Of a DNA stretch of 64,000 bases, positions 11,035 through 20,643 are shown one piece after another. The stretch's first letter is position 1; every line of letters starts with the position of its first letter. The DNA is taken from contig NZ_RBIJ01000003.1 of assembly GCF_003633725.1 (NCBI RefSeq), positions 181,074-245,073 on the forward strand, given 5' to 3'. Below the pieces are notes generated by a model. The model was given only the letters and a program-made list of their open reading frames with translations. It had not been told where the DNA came from and ran no database searches. Source of the DNA: Brockia lithotrophica. GTDB lineage: Bacteria; Bacillota; Bacilli; Thermicanales; DSM-22653. The position numbers and the translations under genes are program-made.

Positions 11035-12399
11035 TCATACGGCAGAAAAACGCTCGGCATACCGCCGGAGGTGCTCTTCATCGGCGACGTCTTCGCGCAG
11101 GAAAAACCCCGCCTCCCGAAACGGGGCCGCCCAGGCGTACGCGCGACGGCGCGCCTCTTCCCAGTCCGCGCCCAATCCCACAACCGTGAGGAGTCGGCCG
11201 CCGTGGGAAACGAGGCGGGCGTCGTGGGAACGGAAGACCCCACGCCGGGTGCGCGTAAAGTCTACCCCCTCCGCCGCGCGCACGTTGGCGTAGTACACGC
11301 GCAAAAGCGGCGTCTCCCCGCGAGCCACGGGAAGCGTCGGGTCGGCAGGATAGGGCAAAGGAAGTCCCCGAACCGGGGCTTCCGGATAGCCGGGAGCGGC
11401 GACGACGACGCCCACCGCCCGTTCTTCGCGAAAGCGCAGGGCATCGGCACGCAGGCGCCCTTCGGCGAGCCCGGAGAGAACTGCGCCGAGATCCCCGGCG
11501 ACGCGGCTCAAGAGGATCTGAGCCTCCGGATCACCGAAGCGCACGTTGAACTCGAGGACGTGCGGCCCTTCCGCCGTCCACATGAGCCCGAGGTAGAGGA
11601 TGCCCCGGTAGGAAATCCCCCGGCGATCGAGGGCGGCGAGGAGGGGATCGAGGACTTCTGCGCGTACGCGCGCCTCCGCCGCGGGACCGTACCCCGGAAG
11701 CGGGGAAAACCCGCCCATCCCCCCGGTGTTCGGACCGACGTCCCCTGTCCCTAGGCGTTTGTAGTCGCGGACGGGCGGCAGAAGGACCGCCTCGTTGTCG
11801 GCGACGAGGGCGTGCACGGTCAGCTCCACGCCCTCGAGAAAGCGTTCGACGACCACCCGGCTTCCCGCCTCGCCGAAGCGGCGGGCCTCGAGCATCTCTC
11901 CCAGGGCGGCGCGGGCTTCCTTCTCGTCGCCGGCGACGACGACACCCTTCCCCTGGGCAAGGCCGTCGGCCTTGATCACGAGAGGGTAGGGACCTGAGGC
12001 GAGGAGGTCTTCGGCTTCGGAGATATGCTCGACCACGCGAAACTCGGCCGTTGGAATTCCCGCCTCGCGCATGAGCTCTTTGGCGAACACCTTGCTCGCC
12101 TCGAGGCGGGCCCCTTCCCTACCGGGGCCTACCACGGGAATCCCGCGCGCGCGGAGGACGTCGGCAAACCCGTGGGCCAACGGCTCTTCCGGGCCGACGA
12201 CGACGAGGTCGACGCGCTCCGCGCGCACGCGTTCGGCGATCTCTTCCGGCTCAGTCCAGGGGATTCTCCACACGTCGCCGAGGACGCCCATGGCATCTGT
12301 TCCCGGCGTGAAGCTCACGCGCCGAACGCTCGGCGAGCGAAGAAGGGCGACTCCCAGGGCGTACTCCCGCCCACCAGACCCTACGACGAGCACATGCAC
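11035..12399 (-). CDS. purD: Phosphoribosylamine-glycine ligase PurD
   Basis: Purine step 2: joins glycine to phosphoribosylamine using ATP, giving GAR. It is an ATP-grasp enzyme with the N-terminal HVLVVGSGGREYALG, PLVIKADGLAQGKGVVVA and GGMGGFSP signatures. I chose the GTG at 12399 because GGGGAGGTG lies 7-8 bases upstream and the product then starts at the family's usual position. An ATG 54 bases upstream has no site. It is the last gene of the purE-B-C-L-F-M-N-H-D operon. PurD would accept the phosphoribosylamine that the ammonia-dependent PurF upstream is inferred to make. Confidence 0.95.
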   Translation of the reverse strand: MHVLVVGSGGREYALGVALLRSPSVRRVSFTPGTDAMGVLGDVWRIPWTEPEEIAERVRAERVDLVVVGPEEPLAHGFADVLRARGIPVVGPGREGARLEASKVFAKELMREAGIPTAEFRVVEHISEAEDLLASGPYPLVIKADGLAQGKGVVVAGDEKEARAALGEMLEARRFGEAGSRVVVERFLEGVELTVHALVADNEAVLLPPVRDYKRLGTGDVGPNTGGMGGFSPLPGYGPAAEARVRAEVLDPLLAALDRRGISYRGILYLGLMWTAEGPHVLEFNVRFGDPEAQILLSRVAGDLGAVLSGLAEGRLRADALRFREERAVGVVVAAPGYPEAPVRGLPLPYPADPTLPVARGETPLLRVYYANVRAAEGVDFTRTRRGVFRSHDARLVSHGGRLLTVVGLGADWEEARRRAYAWAAPFREAGFFLREDVADEEHLRRYAERFSAV

Positions 12400-12472
12400 A
12401 CGGGCCACCTCCCCGGCACCGCGCGACGGGGTGCGCACGGTATTTTCTCCCATCTACGTGCCGCTTCCGTGA

Positions 12473-14155
12473 TCAGTGGCGAAAGACGCGGACGTCCGTG
12501 AAGACCATGGCAATGCCGGCCGCATCGGCAGCCTGAATGACTTCCGCATCGCGTACGGAACCGCCGGGCTGGACGATCGCCCGTACGCCCGCGGCGCGGG
12601 CGAGCTCTACGGTATCGGGAAAGGGCAAAAATCCGTCCGAGGCGAGGACGGCGCCGCGGGCGCGCTCGCCGGCCTGGCGCAGGGCGATTTCCGCCGAACC
12701 CACGCGGTTGGGCTGTCCCGCACCTACCCCCACCGTAACTCCGTCTCGGGCGAGGACGATGGCGTTCGACGTCACGTGGGCGGACACCGTCCAGGCAAGG
12801 CGCAGGCTCGGCCAGAGCTCCTCCGGGACCGGATGGGCGCCCACGGTGCGGAAGGAAGGCGCGCGCCGTTCGCGTACGGAGAGGAGAAGCCCTCCCCGGA
12901 CGCTCCGAAGGTCGAGGTCTTCCGCGGGACGGAGGAAGTCGCGGGGGTACACGAAGACGCGCAGGTTTTTCTTGCGCGTGAGGGGCTCGAGGAGGTCGAG
13001 GTCCGTCCCCTCCGGAAAGAGGACGACGTCGAGGAAGATCTCCGCCAACGCCTGTACGAGCGCCTCGTCGGCGGGCCGGTTTACGGCCACGACGCCGCCG
13101 AAGATGGACACGGGGTCGGCGTCGTGCGCCCGGCGGTACGCTTCGAGGACGTCCGCGCCGATCGCCGCCGCCGCGGGCGAGGCGTGTTTGAAGACGACTG
13201 CGGCCGGAGCGGAAAATTCCGCCTCAAGGTCGGCGAGGAGGCGCAGGGCGCGTTCGACGTCGAGGTAGTTCGTGTACGAAAGGGGCTTCCCACTCAAGAG
13301 TCGGAGATCGGCCAGGGAAGGCCCCGAAGCTCCGGCGAGGCGGAAAAACGCACCGCGCTGATGGGGGTTTTCGCCGTAGCGGAGCTCTTTTCCTTCTACA
13401 CCCCAGACGACGATCGACCGCGGCAGGGGCGAGGGAGGTTCCGAAGCCGCACCGCCCGGAAGGGCCGCTGCCCCTCCGGCAGCGAGAACCTCTTCCCAAG
13501 GAAGTGGGGCGCTTTCCTCCTGCGCCCCTTCGTTTTCGGGTTTTTCCGCGGGGGAAGCCGTCCCCAGTTCCCCGAAGCGGCCTTCGCGAAAGGCGTAGGC
13601 AATGGCCAAATCGTAGAAGGCCGTACGGCGAAACGCGCGTTCGGCGAGCGCGCGACGTACGGCGAGGGCGCGCTCCGGAGGGGCGTCGAGACCTTCGAGG
13701 GCGAGGGAGACGTCCGCAGGAGAAGAGACGACGAAGACGCGCGCGTGGGCCTTCGCCGCGGCGCGGAGGAGGGCGACGCCACCGATGTCCACGAGTTCGA
13801 CGAGTTCCTCGCCGCGCAAGCCCTTGTCCCGCGCGTCCTCAAACGGGTAGAGGTCGACGACGACGAGGTCGAACGGTACGCCTCCCGCCGCCTCTACGGA
13901 AGAGAGGTCTTCGGACGTGGGGCGTGCGAGGATTCCCGCAAACACGCGAGGGTGCAAGGTCTTCACGCGCCCTCCCAAGAGCTCAGAAAAGCCGGTCAAC
14001 GTATCGAGGGAGATCACGGGGAGCCCAGCCTCCCGCAGGTAGGCCGCCGTGCCCCCAGAAGCGTAAAGTTCTACGCCCCGACGCACCAGTTCTCGGGCAA
14101 AGGGGAGATACGGCGGCTTCGTGTAGAGGCTCATGAGCGCGCGGCGTACGGGCAT
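12473..14155 (-). CDS. purH: Bifunctional AICAR formyltransferase/IMP cyclohydrolase PurH
   Basis: Last two steps to IMP. The N-terminal MGS-like cyclohydrolase domain (RRALMSLYTK, ELYASGGTAAYL, LLGGRVKTLHP) is followed by the formyltransferase domain (ELRYGENPHQRGAFF, VVFKHASPAAAA, NAIVLARDGVTVGVGAGQPNRV). The ATG at 14155 has a perfect AAAGGAGG. At 560 residues it is longer than the usual ~510. The excess is largely an Ala/Pro/Glu-rich insert of about 40 residues between the two domains, around residues 205-245. It is in operon with purN and purD. Confidence 0.95.
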   Translation of the reverse strand: MPVRRALMSLYTKPPYLPFARELVRRGVELYASGGTAAYLREAGLPVISLDTLTGFSELLGGRVKTLHPRVFAGILARPTSEDLSSVEAAGGVPFDLVVVDLYPFEDARDKGLRGEELVELVDIGGVALLRAAAKAHARVFVVSSPADVSLALEGLDAPPERALAVRRALAERAFRRTAFYDLAIAYAFREGRFGELGTASPAEKPENEGAQEESAPLPWEEVLAAGGAAALPGGAASEPPSPLPRSIVVWGVEGKELRYGENPHQRGAFFRLAGASGPSLADLRLLSGKPLSYTNYLDVERALRLLADLEAEFSAPAAVVFKHASPAAAAIGADVLEAYRRAHDADPVSIFGGVVAVNRPADEALVQALAEIFLDVVLFPEGTDLDLLEPLTRKKNLRVFVYPRDFLRPAEDLDLRSVRGGLLLSVRERRAPSFRTVGAHPVPEELWPSLRLAWTVSAHVTSNAIVLARDGVTVGVGAGQPNRVGSAEIALRQAGERARGAVLASDGFLPFPDTVELARAAGVRAIVQPGGSVRDAEVIQAADAAGIAMVFTDVRVFRH

Positions 14156-14236
14156 GTCCGAACCTCCTTTATTTCTCGCTCTTTTTGCCTTCGCCTGTGC
14201 GGGAGAGCGAAGGCCGCAAAACGATCCGCACGACAC

Positions 14237-14911
14237 CTAAGTTTCGGGTTCTCCTTCTCGCAAGAAGCGTACGCGCCGGCCTTCGAGGACGAGCCCTTCG
14301 CGGAGAATCCGGGAGAGCACGGCCGGGTAGAGGCGGTGCTCAACGCGCTTGATCCGCGCCGCCAACGTCTCCGGAGTGTCCGTAGGCCGCACGTCCACGG
14401 GGCGCTGGGCGACGATCGGGCCCGTATCCACGCCCTGGTCCACGAGGTGGACGGTCGTTCCGGTCACCTTGACGCCGTAGGCGAGAGCCTGCCCGACGGC
14501 GTCCTTTCCCGGAAAGGCGGGGAGGAGAGCGGGATGGAGGTTGAGGATTCTCCAAGGATAGGCGCCGAGGAGCGTAGGTCCTACGAGGCGCATGTACCCC
14601 GCGAGGACGAGCCACCGCGGGGCGAAGGGGCGCAAAAAGGCGAGAATTGCCTCCTCAAAGGCTGCCTTGTCGGGAAAGTCGCGCACCGACCGGGCGAAGA
14701 CCGCCCGTCCCAGGCGGCGAAACTTCCGCACAACGGGGGCTTCGGGCCGGTCGCTCACGAGTGCCACGACGCGGTAGACCCCTTCTTTCCGGACGAGTTG
14801 TACGGCGTTGGATCCCTCCCCCGAGGCGAAGACGGCGACAGGCACCGGCTCCGCTCCCGGGTGCCACTCCGGCGGGATCTCGAGGCGTTCGGCGCGTTCT
14901 TCTTCAGACAC
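14237..14911 (-). CDS. purN: GAR formyltransferase PurN
   Basis: Transfers a formyl group from 10-formyl-THF to GAR (purine step 3). It shows VAVFASGEGSNAVQL, ILNLHPALLPAFPG with the catalytic Asn-His pair, and TTVHLVDQGVDTGPIV. I chose the GTG at 14911 because GGGAGGGGG lies 7 bases upstream. This gives a 224-residue protein with about 25 extra residues before the usual first strand. The upstream GTA near the purM stop is not a start. Confidence 0.93.
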   Translation of the reverse strand: MSEEERAERLEIPPEWHPGAEPVPVAVFASGEGSNAVQLVRKEGVYRVVALVSDRPEAPVVRKFRRLGRAVFARSVRDFPDKAAFEEAILAFLRPFAPRWLVLAGYMRLVGPTLLGAYPWRILNLHPALLPAFPGKDAVGQALAYGVKVTGTTVHLVDQGVDTGPIVAQRPVDVRPTDTPETLAARIKRVEHRLYPAVLSRILREGLVLEGRRVRFLREGEPET

Positions 14912-14991
14912 AAGTTCCCCCTCCCCGAATTCTTCCTCTTCGACGCTTCCCGCCGCATCGCGCGAACGCCGAGGCGGGGCTGCGAAGGCGG

Positions 14992-16038
14992 TTACACGGG
15001 AAGCTCCCCGCCGTACCGGAAACGCACGGCGGCCTCTTCCCCACCGCGATCCCGTTCTACGAGGCGTCCGAGGACGACCGGCCTTTCCCCGAGGGCTTCG
15101 AGGGCCTGCCGCACGTCGCCGAGGCGTTCCGGAGGGACGACGAAGACGAAGCCGATCCCCTGATTCCACACGGTGTATGTCTCGCGGTCCTCGAGGTTTG
15201 CGGCCGCCTGCGCGCGCCGAAAGACTTCGGGAACTTCCCACGCGCCGAGCACGACTTCCGCCGCGAGCGTGGAAGGAAACACGCGGGCGAGGTTTTCGGG
15301 AAACCCCCCGCCGGTGATGTGTGCGGCGGCCTTGGCACCTGCGGCAAAAGCCGCCGCGGCCTGACGGACGTAGAGCCGCGTCGGCATAAGGAGCTCGTCG
15401 GGGGTGAAGAGGTTTGGGTCGCGGGCGAGGAGGGCGCGGAGCAGGCTGTAGCCGTTTGCGTGAAAGCCGGAACTCGCGAGGCCCACGAGCAGGTCGCCGG
15501 CAACCGGCGTCGGCCGCGCGAGGGAGGCGCGGGAGGCGACGCCCACCGCAAATCCCGCGAGCTCGAGGGATCCTTCCGGAAGCATCCCCGGGAGTTCGGC
15601 GGTTTCGCCCCCTAGAAGAACTGCTCCGACCTCGCGTAGGGCGTCGACCATGCCCGCAACGAGGCGTTCGATTGCGTCGGGGTCGAGGCGCCCCATGGCC
15701 ACGTAGTCGAGGAAGAAGAGCGGCCGTGCCCCCTCCGCCGCCAGGTCGTTCACGTTCATCGCCACGAGGTCCCAGCCGGCAACCTCGAGCCGACCGTGGG
15801 CCTGGGCGAGAAGGAGTTTCGTACCCACGCCGTCGGCCGAGGCGAAGAGCACGGGGTCGTCGAGCCCCTCCGGAAGGCGGATCGCACCGGCAAAGGCGCC
15901 GATGCCGCGCAAGACTTCCGGTCCGTGCGTCCCTCGGACGAGTTTGGCGACGCGTCGGACGACCTCCGCACCCCGATCGAGGTCGACGCCGGCGCGGCGG
16001 TAGGCTTCGGCGGAACCCGATTCGCGTGCCCGCTCCAT
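14992..16038 (-). CDS. purM: FGAM cyclo-ligase (AIR synthase) PurM
   Basis: Closes FGAM to aminoimidazole ribotide with ATP. Family signatures are SAEAYRRAGVDLDRG, ASADGVGTKLLLAQ, VAMNVNDLAAEGA, LLGGETAELPGM and HITGGGFPENL. The ATG at 16038 has GAGGAGG 8 bases upstream and is preferred over an in-frame ATG at 16077 that abuts the purF stop. It lies 39 bases after purF in the operon. Confidence 0.96.
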   Translation of the reverse strand: MERARESGSAEAYRRAGVDLDRGAEVVRRVAKLVRGTHGPEVLRGIGAFAGAIRLPEGLDDPVLFASADGVGTKLLLAQAHGRLEVAGWDLVAMNVNDLAAEGARPLFFLDYVAMGRLDPDAIERLVAGMVDALREVGAVLLGGETAELPGMLPEGSLELAGFAVGVASRASLARPTPVAGDLLVGLASSGFHANGYSLLRALLARDPNLFTPDELLMPTRLYVRQAAAAFAAGAKAAAHITGGGFPENLARVFPSTLAAEVVLGAWEVPEVFRRAQAAANLEDRETYTVWNQGIGFVFVVPPERLGDVRQALEALGERPVVLGRLVERDRGGEEAAVRFRYGGELPV

Positions 16039-16077
16039 CGCTCGTACCTCCTCACTGAACGTTCGGTTCGCCCGCAC

Positions 16078-17400
16078 CTATCCGTTCCTCGGAACGAGGC
16101 AGGCCGTGCACACGCTTCCCCGGGGGAAAAGGGAGGCAAAGGTTTCGAAGTCGAGGTAGGCGAGGGAATCCGCGCCGATGCGCGCGGCGAGTTCCTCGGA
16201 GGACATCGCGCCCATGGGCGGGGGTTCTGGGCCAAAGAATCCGTATACGCAAGGCGCGGTCACCGGAGGCGAGGCGATGCGGACGTGAACCGCGCGCGCC
16301 CCCGCGTCGCGCAAGAGCTTGAGGAGGCGCGCCGCGGTAGAACCGTACACGAGCGAATCGTCCACGAGGGCGAGGCGCTTTCCGTGCACGAGCTCGCGGA
16401 CGAGAGCGAACTTGGCCTCGAGGACAGCGTCCCGTTCCCCTTGGGCGAGGAGGAAGCTGCGGGGTGCGGCAGGAGACTTTACGAGCACCCCTTCGAGCGG
16501 AAGTCCGAGGGTCTGGGCGTACCCGAGCGCTTGGGGAAAGGCCGTATCCGGGGCGTACACCACCATATCCGCCTCTGCGGGCGCCTGGCGGGCCAACTCC
16601 TCTCCCAGGCGCTTCCGCGCCGCGTACAGGCTCGTGCCGAAAAAGCGGCTGTCGGGCCGGGAGATGTACAAAAGCTCGAAGGCGCATACGCCGCGGGCAA
16701 AGGGATGCGCCTCGCCTCGAGATCCCGCCTCCCCAGGGAGAGGGCGTGGGATGTAGCGAACCTCGCTTCCGTTCCAGCGCCAGCGGCTCACCTGTCCGGC
16801 ACGAACTTCCGAGACGGAAAATCCCAAGGCTTCCAAAGGAGACGTCTCGCTCGCCAGCGCTACGAGATCCCCCTTGCGCCCCACGAAGAGAGGATAAACG
16901 CCGGTGGCGTCGCGGACGGCGGAAAGCCCGTCCCGGGCCACCATTACGGCCGCAAAGGGTGCAGGCAGAGCGGCGGCCTCGGAGCGGCCCGCAAGGACGG
17001 AACGGACGCCCTCGGCCTCTTCAGGAGGTAGCGCCCCGAGGTAGGCGACGGCTCCCTCGCCCGATGCGCCGTCTGTGGTCGGAACGTCGATCCACCCGCC
17101 GCCTTCGGCGAGCACGAGCGCCAAAGTCCCTAGCGCACCGCCTTCCAGGCGGACGGGGGAACACCCGCCGACCCCCACGGTCGCACCGCTCCCACCGCCC
17201 CGTCCGGGCACCCCTGCGTCGGCCTCGGGGACGGAAACGCGACGCTCGGCGGGGGTGAGCCCGAGGACGCGCCCGCCGCGGTGTAGGAGGGCGTGAACGG
17301 CGCGCGAGGCGAGGAGTTGGAGGTCTTCGGCGGCCGACGGCGCCCCCTCCTCTCCCCCGATCGGGGGCAAGTAGAGGGCGAAAAGCCCCCCGCCTTTCAC
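16078..17400 (-). CDS. purF: PurF-type amidophosphoribosyltransferase lacking the glutaminase Cys
   Basis: First step of purine synthesis: makes phosphoribosylamine from PRPP. The PRTase half is intact, with the PRPP loop LALVDDSLVYGSTAARL, HVRIASPPVTAPC and Fe-S ligand cysteines in VCAFELLYISRPDS, APCVYGFF and VCTACLV, as in Bacillus PurF. The glutaminase half is not intact. The N-terminus reads MKGGGLFALYLPP where CGVFGI is expected, so Gly4 replaces the nucleophilic Cys. No Cys occurs before about residue 80, and the usual RYST and HNG motifs are gone. The GTG at 17400 overlaps the purL stop (GTGA) and has GGGAGGGGG upstream; starting further upstream adds no Cys. I infer an ammonia-dependent enzyme; that it is active is not shown. 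Confidence 0.9.
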   Translation of the reverse strand: MKGGGLFALYLPPIGGEEGAPSAAEDLQLLASRAVHALLHRGGRVLGLTPAERRVSVPEADAGVPGRGGGSGATVGVGGCSPVRLEGGALGTLALVLAEGGGWIDVPTTDGASGEGAVAYLGALPPEEAEGVRSVLAGRSEAAALPAPFAAVMVARDGLSAVRDATGVYPLFVGRKGDLVALASETSPLEALGFSVSEVRAGQVSRWRWNGSEVRYIPRPLPGEAGSRGEAHPFARGVCAFELLYISRPDSRFFGTSLYAARKRLGEELARQAPAEADMVVYAPDTAFPQALGYAQTLGLPLEGVLVKSPAAPRSFLLAQGERDAVLEAKFALVRELVHGKRLALVDDSLVYGSTAARLLKLLRDAGARAVHVRIASPPVTAPCVYGFFGPEPPPMGAMSSEELAARIGADSLAYLDFETFASLFPRGSVCTACLVPRNG

Positions 17401-19790
17401 GGCGTTTCCCCCTCCCGAGAAGGCTCGCGGTCGTCTCCCGAGGAGGACGGGGGAGACACGAGGCCGAGGAGGGCGAGCTCGCGGGAGAGCCAACCTCCGA
17501 TTTCCTCCGGCCCGAGGCGCACGGAAATCCCGCCGATTTCCACGCCCTCCCGCCGCACCTCCCCCAAGGGGATTGCCCGGAGGCCCTCGCCGCGCGCCCG
17601 CGCGCAGAAATCGTCTGCGGCCGCCCGCCTGACGACGAACACGCCGTAGGCCCCTTCGCCAAAGAGAAGGGCCAAACCTTCTAACGCCGTGCCCCCGACC
17701 TCGCCGAGGGCGACGCCGCTTCCCGAAGAGGTCGCCATCTGGAGAAGCGCGCCGAGGGCTCCGCCTTCGCGGACGGCACGCGCCGCGAGAATCCCGTGGC
17801 GGAAGGAGCCGTCGGCGTACAGGCGCGCGAGTGCGCTGCGCAGGCGCTCTTCCCCTTCGCGTTGCGGCGCCAGGGGGATTCGGCTCACGCGCGCGAGGAT
17901 TTCCCCCGCCCGCGCGCGGAGTTCCTCCGCTCCGTAGGCCGCGGCGAGGAAGGGAAGGAGGCGCAAGGGACCGCTTCCTACCAAGAAGACAGGGGCCGCT
18001 TCGTCTACCGCTTCCTCATCCCACGTTCCGGGAACGGCGGGGCGCGGCGAAGAACCAAAGGCTACGAGGAGCGGGGTAGGAAGAATCCCCCGTTCCGCCG
18101 TCTCGTTGTACAGGCTTACGTTGCCGCTCACGAAAGGCACCGAAGCAGCGCGCGCCGCGGCGGAAAACCCGAGAACCGTCTCGACGAGCGAGCGGTAGAC
18201 GTCGTCTCGCTCCGGGGAGCCAAAGTTCAGGTTGTCCGAAAGTCCGAGCGGCGTAAGGCCGCGTACCGCGAGGGAACGGAGGGCGGCAAAGACGGCCATC
18301 TGGGCGGCACCGTAGGCGTCCAACGCAAAGGCGTTCCCCTCCCCTGCCCCGCTCATCCCCCATGCGGCGGGAGGTTCGGAGCCCACGTCCACGAAGGCTA
18401 CGTCGTCGAAGGCCCACCCCCGCAAAGGAGGCTCCGCCCCTTTCCCGCCATCAGGCCGCACCTTCTCTCTCCTCCGGACGAGGCGCCGCGGAAAGCGGGG
18501 CGAGGTGAAGTAGCGTTGGAGGAGATCACGAACCGTCGAAGCGTCAAGGAACACGAGGCCAATTTGGGCGAGGAGTTCGCGCTCCTCAGGAAACACGAGC
18601 TCCTCTTCCGCCCGCTCCGGACGCGCATCGGGGGAACCTTGCGGTACGGCTTCCCGCACCTCTTCGGCCGCCCGGACGGAGGCGAGCACGTCCTCGCGCA
18701 CGACGGGAGCGACATCCGTGAGCTCCGCCAGAGGAACCTCCGCGAGTAGGGCATCGCCCCGACGGACGGCAAACGTGCCGGAGGAAACGAGGCGCCCCAC
18801 GACGGCCGCCGGCACCTGATGCGTGCGGAAGTGGTCGAGAAGTTCCTCGACGTGTGCCGGATCGGCTACGACGAGCACCCGTTCCTGCGTTTCCGCGAGA
18901 AGGAGGACCTCCGGGGGGAAATCCCGCATGCGAGGAACGTGTTCGAGGTCGAGGACGACCCCGCCCGGGCCGCGGCTTGCGAGCTCGGCGGCCGAACCCG
19001 CCACACCCCCTGCACCCATGTCCTGCACGGCGACGACCCACCCGCGGCGGGCGGCGGCGAGCAAGGCGTCCATCACGCGCCGACCCATCCGCGGATCCGC
19101 AGGGGGAACGAGGGGCGGGGCATCGGCGGAATCCCCTTCGGCTTCGGGAGGCAGCGCCTCTTCGGAGGCGAAGGCGCGGGAGGCAAAGGCCGCCGCTTCG
19201 TACCCCGCACCGTCCACGGGGCGACCCGCGTACACGAGCACGTCCCCGTCCCGCCCGCCGCGCGCGGAAAGGCGGGGGCCTACGATTTCGCCCAAGGCGA
19301 AGACGTTGACGAGCGGGTTTGCCGCGTAGGAAGGATCCGCGGCGTACTCTACGTACGCACCCTCGCCGACGCCGAATTCGGCGACGTACTCCGCAAAGCC
19401 CCGGACGAGCGTACGCGTGAACTCCACTTCTTCTGCCAGGTGCGCGGGGCCAACGCGGAGGAGCGCTGCGGCGAGCCGCGGCTCCGCCCCCATCGTAAAG
19501 ACGTCCCGGTACAGGCCGCCGATTCCCGTGGCCGACCCGGCGTAGGGGTCGATTTTGGACGGGTGGTTGTGGCTCTCGATCTTAAACGCAGCCGCGTTTC
19601 CGTCCGCAGCTACCACACCCGCGCCCTCGCCCGGCCCGGCAAGGACGTGGGGACCCTCGCGCGGCAAAAGAGCCAAAAGGCGTTTCGTATGGCGGTAGCT
19701 CATGTGCTCGGATGTGAGGATCTCCTTGAGGGCGGCGGCGATCTTCGCGGCGGTCGTCTCCTCCTGCGGAGTGCGCTCAACCTCTGCCAT
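17397..19790 (-). CDS. purL: FGAM synthase catalytic subunit PurL (no PurQ/PurS in this operon)
   Basis: Converts FGAR to FGAM using ATP and ammonia; normally PurQ releases that ammonia from glutamine and PurS bridges the two. It is the small PurL type (797 residues, slightly long) with [59 protein letters not shown] and VSGNVSLYNET. The catalytic-site His residues in YRH and SHNHPS are kept. The ATG at 19790 follows GGAGGG. Only 44 bases separate it from purC, so purS and purQ are absent where Bacillus has them. A second purL with purS and purQ lies at 47-51 kb. Confidence 0.93.
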   Translation of the reverse strand: MAEVERTPQEETTAAKIAAALKEILTSEHMSYRHTKRLLALLPREGPHVLAGPGEGAGVVAADGNAAAFKIESHNHPSKIDPYAGSATGIGGLYRDVFTMGAEPRLAAALLRVGPAHLAEEVEFTRTLVRGFAEYVAEFGVGEGAYVEYAADPSYAANPLVNVFALGEIVGPRLSARGGRDGDVLVYAGRPVDGAGYEAAAFASRAFASEEALPPEAEGDSADAPPLVPPADPRMGRRVMDALLAAARRGWVVAVQDMGAGGVAGSAAELASRGPGGVVLDLEHVPRMRDFPPEVLLLAETQERVLVVADPAHVEELLDHFRTHQVPAAVVGRLVSSGTFAVRRGDALLAEVPLAELTDVAPVVREDVLASVRAAEEVREAVPQGSPDARPERAEEELVFPEERELLAQIGLVFLDASTVRDLLQRYFTSPRFPRRLVRRREKVRPDGGKGAEPPLRGWAFDDVAFVDVGSEPPAAWGMSGAGEGNAFALDAYGAAQMAVFAALRSLAVRGLTPLGLSDNLNFGSPERDDVYRSLVETVLGFSAAARAASVPFVSGNVSLYNETAERGILPTPLLVAFGSSPRPAVPGTWDEEAVDEAAPVFLVGSGPLRLLPFLAAAYGAEELRARAGEILARVSRIPLAPQREGEERLRSALARLYADGSFRHGILAARAVREGGALGALLQMATSSGSGVALGEVGGTALEGLALLFGEGAYGVFVVRRAAADDFCARARGEGLRAIPLGEVRREGVEIGGISVRLGPEEIGGWLSRELALLGLVSPPSSSGDDREPSREGETP

Positions 19791-19834
19791 CCTCGCGTCC
19801 CTCCGTATGTATCGTTTGGGCGTCGCCCGGCTTC

Positions 19835-20599
19835 TTACGGCGAGGCAAATTCGGGAAACCGTTCTGCTAGGCGCCGGTAGACGAAGGCGTACCCTTCGAG
19901 GAGGTCGCCCAAGTCGCGGCGAAAACGGTCTTTGTCGAGCCGCTCGCCTTCCTTCGTCCAAATGCGCATGGAATCGGGCGAGAGTTCGTCGGCGAGGACG
20001 ATCTCTCCGTCGGAAGTTTCCCCAAACTCGAACTTCACGTCCACGAGGACGAGGTCGACGGCGGCAAAGATCTCTCGAAGCGCCTCCGCGGCGCGCCTCG
20101 CCTCGTCCTTGAGGTACCGGACGACTTCCGGGGACGCGAGGCCGAGAAGGGCGACGTGGTCTTCCGTAAGCAAAGGATCTCCGAGTTCGTCCGACTTGTA
20201 GTAGAGCTCCACGAGCGGAAAAGGAAGCGGTTGTCCCTCCGGAATGCCCAAGCGACGGCTCAAAGACCCCGTGGCGAGGAAGCGCACGACGACCTCCAAG
20301 GGAATGATGCGGACGCGGCGCACGAGGTGCTCCACCGGCGCGAGTTCGCGCAGGAAGTGCGTCCGTATCCCCTTGGCGGCCAAGGCGCGGAAGAGAAGCG
20401 CGCTCGTCCGGGCCGCGAGCTCCCCCTTTCCCGGAAACTCCTCGCGTTTCGCGCCGTCCCCCGCCGTCACGGCGTCGGTAAAGACGACGCGCACGCGGTC
20501 GGGATCGTCCGCGGCGAAGACCTTTTTGCTCTTCCCCGCGTAGAGGGGCGTCCCGCGGGGTTCTGCGGCACCGGTGTGGGCGGAGTTGTGCTCGTCCAT
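19835..20599 (-). CDS. purC: SAICAR synthetase PurC
   Basis: Joins aspartate to CAIR with ATP. Signatures are PLYAGKSKKVFAAD, VDVKFEFG and DELSPDSMRIW (the family usually reads DTCR here). The ATG at 20599 follows AGGAGGG. The N-terminus carries about 15 extra residues before the usual YAGKAK segment. It is in operon between purB and purL. Confidence 0.96.
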   Translation of the reverse strand: MDEHNSAHTGAAEPRGTPLYAGKSKKVFAADDPDRVRVVFTDAVTAGDGAKREEFPGKGELAARTSALLFRALAAKGIRTHFLRELAPVEHLVRRVRIIPLEVVVRFLATGSLSRRLGIPEGQPLPFPLVELYYKSDELGDPLLTEDHVALLGLASPEVVRYLKDEARRAAEALREIFAAVDLVLVDVKFEFGETSDGEIVLADELSPDSMRIWTKEGERLDKDRFRRDLGDLLEGYAFVYRRLAERFPEFASP

Positions 20600-20643
20600 C
20601 GGGATCCCTCCTGAAGGGCGTCTATTGGGCGGAAAAAGGGGCG

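Noticed and set aside
12476..15163. 895-codon + strand frame opposite purH, purN and purM
   Set aside because: Shadow of conserved purine genes in GC-rich DNA; no recognisable domain.
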